Below, in pieces: positions 60,726 through 64,000 of a DNA stretch of 64,000 nt (the first letter of the stretch is position 1; every line of letters begins with the position of its first letter). Position numbers and translations under genes: made by a program. This stretch comes from Sebastes aleutianus (Eukaryota > Chordata > Actinopteri > Perciformes > Sebastidae). The notes under the pieces were generated by a model. That model was not told where the DNA came from and did not search any database. It worked only from the letters and a program-made list of their open reading frames with translations. Where the stretch lies: assembly GCA_916700875.1 (NCBI GenBank), contig CAKAKS010000032.1, positions 10,355,001 through 10,419,000 on the forward strand, read 5' to 3'.

Positions 60726-63547
60726 ATCTCAATTAAAAGAGAGATTTATGGCAACACATAATCTTTTTTTTTTTTTCAGCTTAAAGAGGCATCACCTGCC
60801 CTCTTGAGAAAATCACACCCACAATATATTAGATTTGAGTTCAGTATTTATAGCCCCACATTCTTCAACATTATTCCGCTTTACTATAAAAACTATTCCA
60901 TGCCATAATAGTTCTCTAATGTTGAAACTCAATGCTCAAAAGTCTGGATTGTGAAGTCTTTTATGGTTTAACTGGGGGGAGGTGTTGAGAGTGAAATTGT
61001 TAAACATGGAGGCACAGGGTATAATTCACCTCCAGAAACCCAGACACCATCACATCAGCTGACGTATGAGCAGAAAAAAAAAAAACATTCATGGGACCCA
61101 ATTTCATGCCAGCAACAAATTCTGTTCTTCTAACTTCTTCTTTTGGCGTCATACAGTAAATGCCATACATGCCTCTGCCTCTATCTCATAACCCCTGATC
61201 GTTCATTGGCAGCTCGTTCCCAATAATTAATAATTATCCTCTACCTCTTCCATTAGCGAGACTCTCGCTGGCAATTACCCACACTTCTCAGGGGTTTGAA
61301 AATGCCTCGGCTGTCAACGCGGTGGTACCCAGAGCGTAAATAAAGCGCAGCTCAGGAATCCAACACCGCCCTGGCAGCCTCCGTGTTAGCGCGCGTCAGC
61401 AAGTTGTCACTTGTTAAAAACAATACAGGAGAGGTTTGGAATGTCGGCCGTCTTTTTTACCAGCTATGTGGTTGTTAATTTATGCGGCGCTGATGGCATC
61501 TGTTTGGCCCATTTGAAGCCGAGCCGCAAGATTAAACACTTGAGATGCTACCTTGTGGGGTGGTCTGATTTCAGATGTCTCATGTGGTTAACCTGAAATA
61601 CAATACCCACAATTCCTCCACTCTTAAACTAATGCCACCTGTTGATGTGCCATGAAAGGGCTTTCGCTTCTTCTAGACGCTTTGTCTTCCTTCTTCAAAT
61701 TAGTCACTCTTTTATTTCTCCTGTTTATGCTCTCCTGTAGTGTATCAATACTCTTTTATCCTCTCCTTCTCATTCAATCCTTTCTTTCCTTCTGTATGGC
61801 TTCTGCTGTGTGTGCGTCAGGCCTTCTATGGGGGCAGTGTTGGCAGAACAACAAAGCCTCAGGACGCACACACGCAGCCTTGATACACACTGTATTCAAT
61901 TAACTCTGCACACTCAAAAGCATTTCCCCACACGCACAAGACACTCACACAATCCCCTGCTGACAGATCTCACACCAGCCTCCACCCAGACAGCCTGAGC
62001 TCCACTTCACAGCGCGAGTGTATGACAGATCTGCGCCGTCTTAAAAAACATTCCCGACTATTTCCTCCAGGTCTCATCACAGAGTTGCTCTCTCTGCGTC
62101 GCTTCCCCGCTGATTCCCCCCACCGCTCAGGAAGCACAAAGAGAAGATGATAAGCTTTCAATTAGACCGGGCTCAGGGGAATTTTCCAGCTGTCTTCACA
62201 CACTCTGTGAGACCCGGGCTCTCTCGTCCACATGTGGGGAGCAGAGGAGCTCTCATCTGGCTCCGTCTTTGTCATGGACGTACATGAGCCAGCAGAGCTG
62301 CTTCTTTTTTTTTTTTTTTTTTTTCCATCCTCTCTCTGTTCCCGCTATGCTGTTCTTCTTCTTCCGAAAATTGTAACTCTACAGGAAAGAGGGGGGAAAC
62401 GCTCGCCTGGATGAGGCTGCCGCTTGTCTGGATGTAATTGTAGTCAAAGGCATGATGAATTGGTTTATAAGACGACATAGAAAATTGCTTTTTAAGTGGA
62501 TGAAATAAAAAGAACTGGAGGCATGATTGTGAACGTCACAGGAAAGAAAAATCTAAAACAATGAGAATCATTGAGGGAAAAATACTTCGGCAAGTCAATC
62601 ATGTGTTCTGGTGAACGGCACAGCGTCTTTTGATTTTCTCTTGTAACAAAATCGAGCCTTGTCCCTCACACGACTTTATCTCCAATTAATCAGGAAGATT
62701 AAAGCGCTATTTATAAATTCAAATGAGAGACAGACAGGAAGAGATGCAGGAGACAGGGAAAAAACAAAGAGTGAGAGCGGAGAGAGAGAGAGAGAGGGAG
62801 TGTTTTGGAAAGAGCACAGAATCGTTAAAACCCTCTCATTTCTCATGAACACAGTATCCCGTGTCGCTTCTGCGGTACCTGCATACGAAACCCATTAGGG
62901 CCTCTTCTGCAGCCGCTGACCTCTCCTCCCCCCAAACCCGTGAGAAGGAGCGGGCTAGAACCGGCTTGGTTTGGGTGCCTGGTACATGACCAGAAGTCTA
63001 TTTTCTAACCAGACTGGTGGTGGGAACAGAGGCTGCCGTCCAAAATCAGTGTTCCCACAGATTGACCGAGAAACACAGGGGCCAGGGGCTACGAAACCAC
63101 GAGAGCTGTGATGCAACCGTTCTCACACTGACGACTAGCGCTGCCTCGCATGACGGGGAGCGGGATATGGAGGGAGAGATGAAAAAAGAGAGAGAGAAAG
63201 GAGGGTTCTCCTAGTTCAATGAAGGTAGTTTCTCATCCATGCTGGGTCTACAGAGACCGCTCTGTGTTACGATACACCAGGCAAGCTCTCCAAGTTCCCA
63301 CAGTGGAGAACCTCTCCACGGGGCCAGCACTGTGTTCCCGCTTGGACCCAGAGGAGCGCTGAAAGCTTACTAGAGGCACTGGCAGAAAACGGTTTCACTA
63401 TCGGGTCGATCTAGAGAGCTGCCTCTATAAATTTAAGGTCACCATCGCGTGTGAGACAGAGTCGCTTGTGTGATTCCTAAAAGATCAAATATCAGATGAT
63501 GTGAAAATGACAAACATGTTATTATTGTACAAACAGGGTGCAGGATT
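60726..63547. other. downstream flank of runx3, no gene seen
   Basis: Open frames here are short and unconvincing. A T-run lies at 62308-62325. The stretch 61200-61560 looks single-copy with many homeodomain-type TAATTA cores, and could be regulatory. The expected RUNX3 neighbour CLIC4 is not present within the 3.3 kb available. Confidence 0.6.
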
Positions 63548-63640
63548 AGAGCTGAACGATCTGGTTAATTAATTGATTAGTCGGCGAACATTCTCTGGTT
63601 CCAGCTTGTCAGTTATAGTTTTTCTTTGACTAGTGTGAAG
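63548..63640. repeat. fragment of a common fish dispersed repeat
   Basis: AGAGCTGAACGAT, TTGATTAGTCGGCGAACATT and CTCTGGTTCCAGCTTGTCA match, with decay, a repeat whose full copies read AACATTCTCTGGTTCCAGCT. Only a fragment is left. Confidence 0.55.
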
Positions 63641-63645
63641 TTATC

Positions 63646-63650
<5 letters not shown>

Positions 63651-63691
<41 letters not shown>
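63651..63691. repeat. (GT)n(AT)n microsatellite
   Basis: About 17 GT units followed by a short TA stretch, immediately left of the hAT copy. Confidence 0.95.
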
Positions 63692-63693
<2 letters not shown>

Positions 63694-64000
63694 AGGCTGT
63701 CAAAGTTAATGCAATAATAACACGTTAATGCAAATTTGTTTTACCGCCACTAATTTCTTTAACGCAACTTGCGATTTTTAGGTTGTAGCGGGCTCAGTTT
63801 TAAAGCTAGAGTGAAGATACTGTCATCATATGAAACTAGAAAACCTAAGGAATCCATTGGTACCAACCTCCTACGCGCTTGTTGAGAAGGAGGCTAAATA
63901 ACGCTCCAAACTTACGCTAAATTTTGGCGAGGAAAAACTGGCATGGCCATTTTTAAAGAGGTCCCTTGACCTCTGACCTCAAGATATGTGAATGAAAATG
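63692..64000 (+). mobile_element. non-autonomous hAT element (copy 5, cut by the window end)
   Basis: The left terminus is TAAGGCTGTCAAAG, in the same orientation as copies 1 and 2, and the interior (TAACGC, GGTTGTAGCGGGCTCAG, TGACCTCTGACCTCAAGATA) is well preserved. The right part lies outside the window. DR1 motif at 63967-63979. Confidence 0.88.

Noticed and set aside
1..64000. CRISPR array, tRNA, rRNA or autonomous transposase gene
   Set aside because: None found: repeats are eukaryotic microsatellites or MITEs, and no open frame resembles a transposase or reverse transcriptase.

Overview
The window is vertebrate nuclear DNA and holds one protein-coding gene on the + strand, a teleost runx3 (Runt-related transcription factor 3). 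It spans about 53 kb, from roughly 7.15 kb to 60.7 kb. The identity rests on translated exons: the distal N-terminus MASNSIFDSF, the proximal N-terminus MHIPVEPPTTRRFTPP, a Runt domain split 157/105 nt as in mammalian RUNX genes, a PPPY motif and the C-terminal VWRPY. The organism is probably a percomorph fish: dense (CA)n microsatellites, hAT-type MITEs and several teleost dispersed repeats occur, and I see no mammalian SINE or LINE. The species cannot be fixed from the sequence. Layout: 1-7080 is non-genic, with decayed repeats. At 7082-7841 lie the distal (P1) promoter, a spliced 5' leader and the 19-codon P1 exon. The P1-P2 intron (7842-28950) carries two hAT copies and other repeats. At 27.9-29.2 kb lie the proximal (P2) promoter region, its leader and the shared first Runt exon. 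The second and third Runt exons are at 30061-30217 and 32206-32310, the linker exon at 46251-46397, and the last exon at 57514 with a 3'UTR to about 60.72 kb. A previously unannotated 75-nt, phase-1/phase-1 candidate cassette exon lies at 52305-52379. The downstream flank contains only repeats, and another hAT copy runs off the window end. The predicted proteins are 385 aa (P2) and 399 aa (P1), or 25 aa longer if the candidate cassette is used. The P1 exon splices to an AG that lies inside the P2 start region, so two promoters feed one shared body. Points that stand out: the presumed P2 leader has only three upstream ATGs in about 0.89 kb and all three are start-one codon-stop mini-uORFs; the P1 leader has a strong-Kozak uORF with a signal-peptide-like hydrophobic core; the intron inside the Runt domain begins with GC instead of GT and is followed by a U-rich minisatellite; and all five hAT copies keep a perfect DR1 nuclear-receptor element. 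All claims come from reading the sequence; no alignment, expression or conservation search was run.
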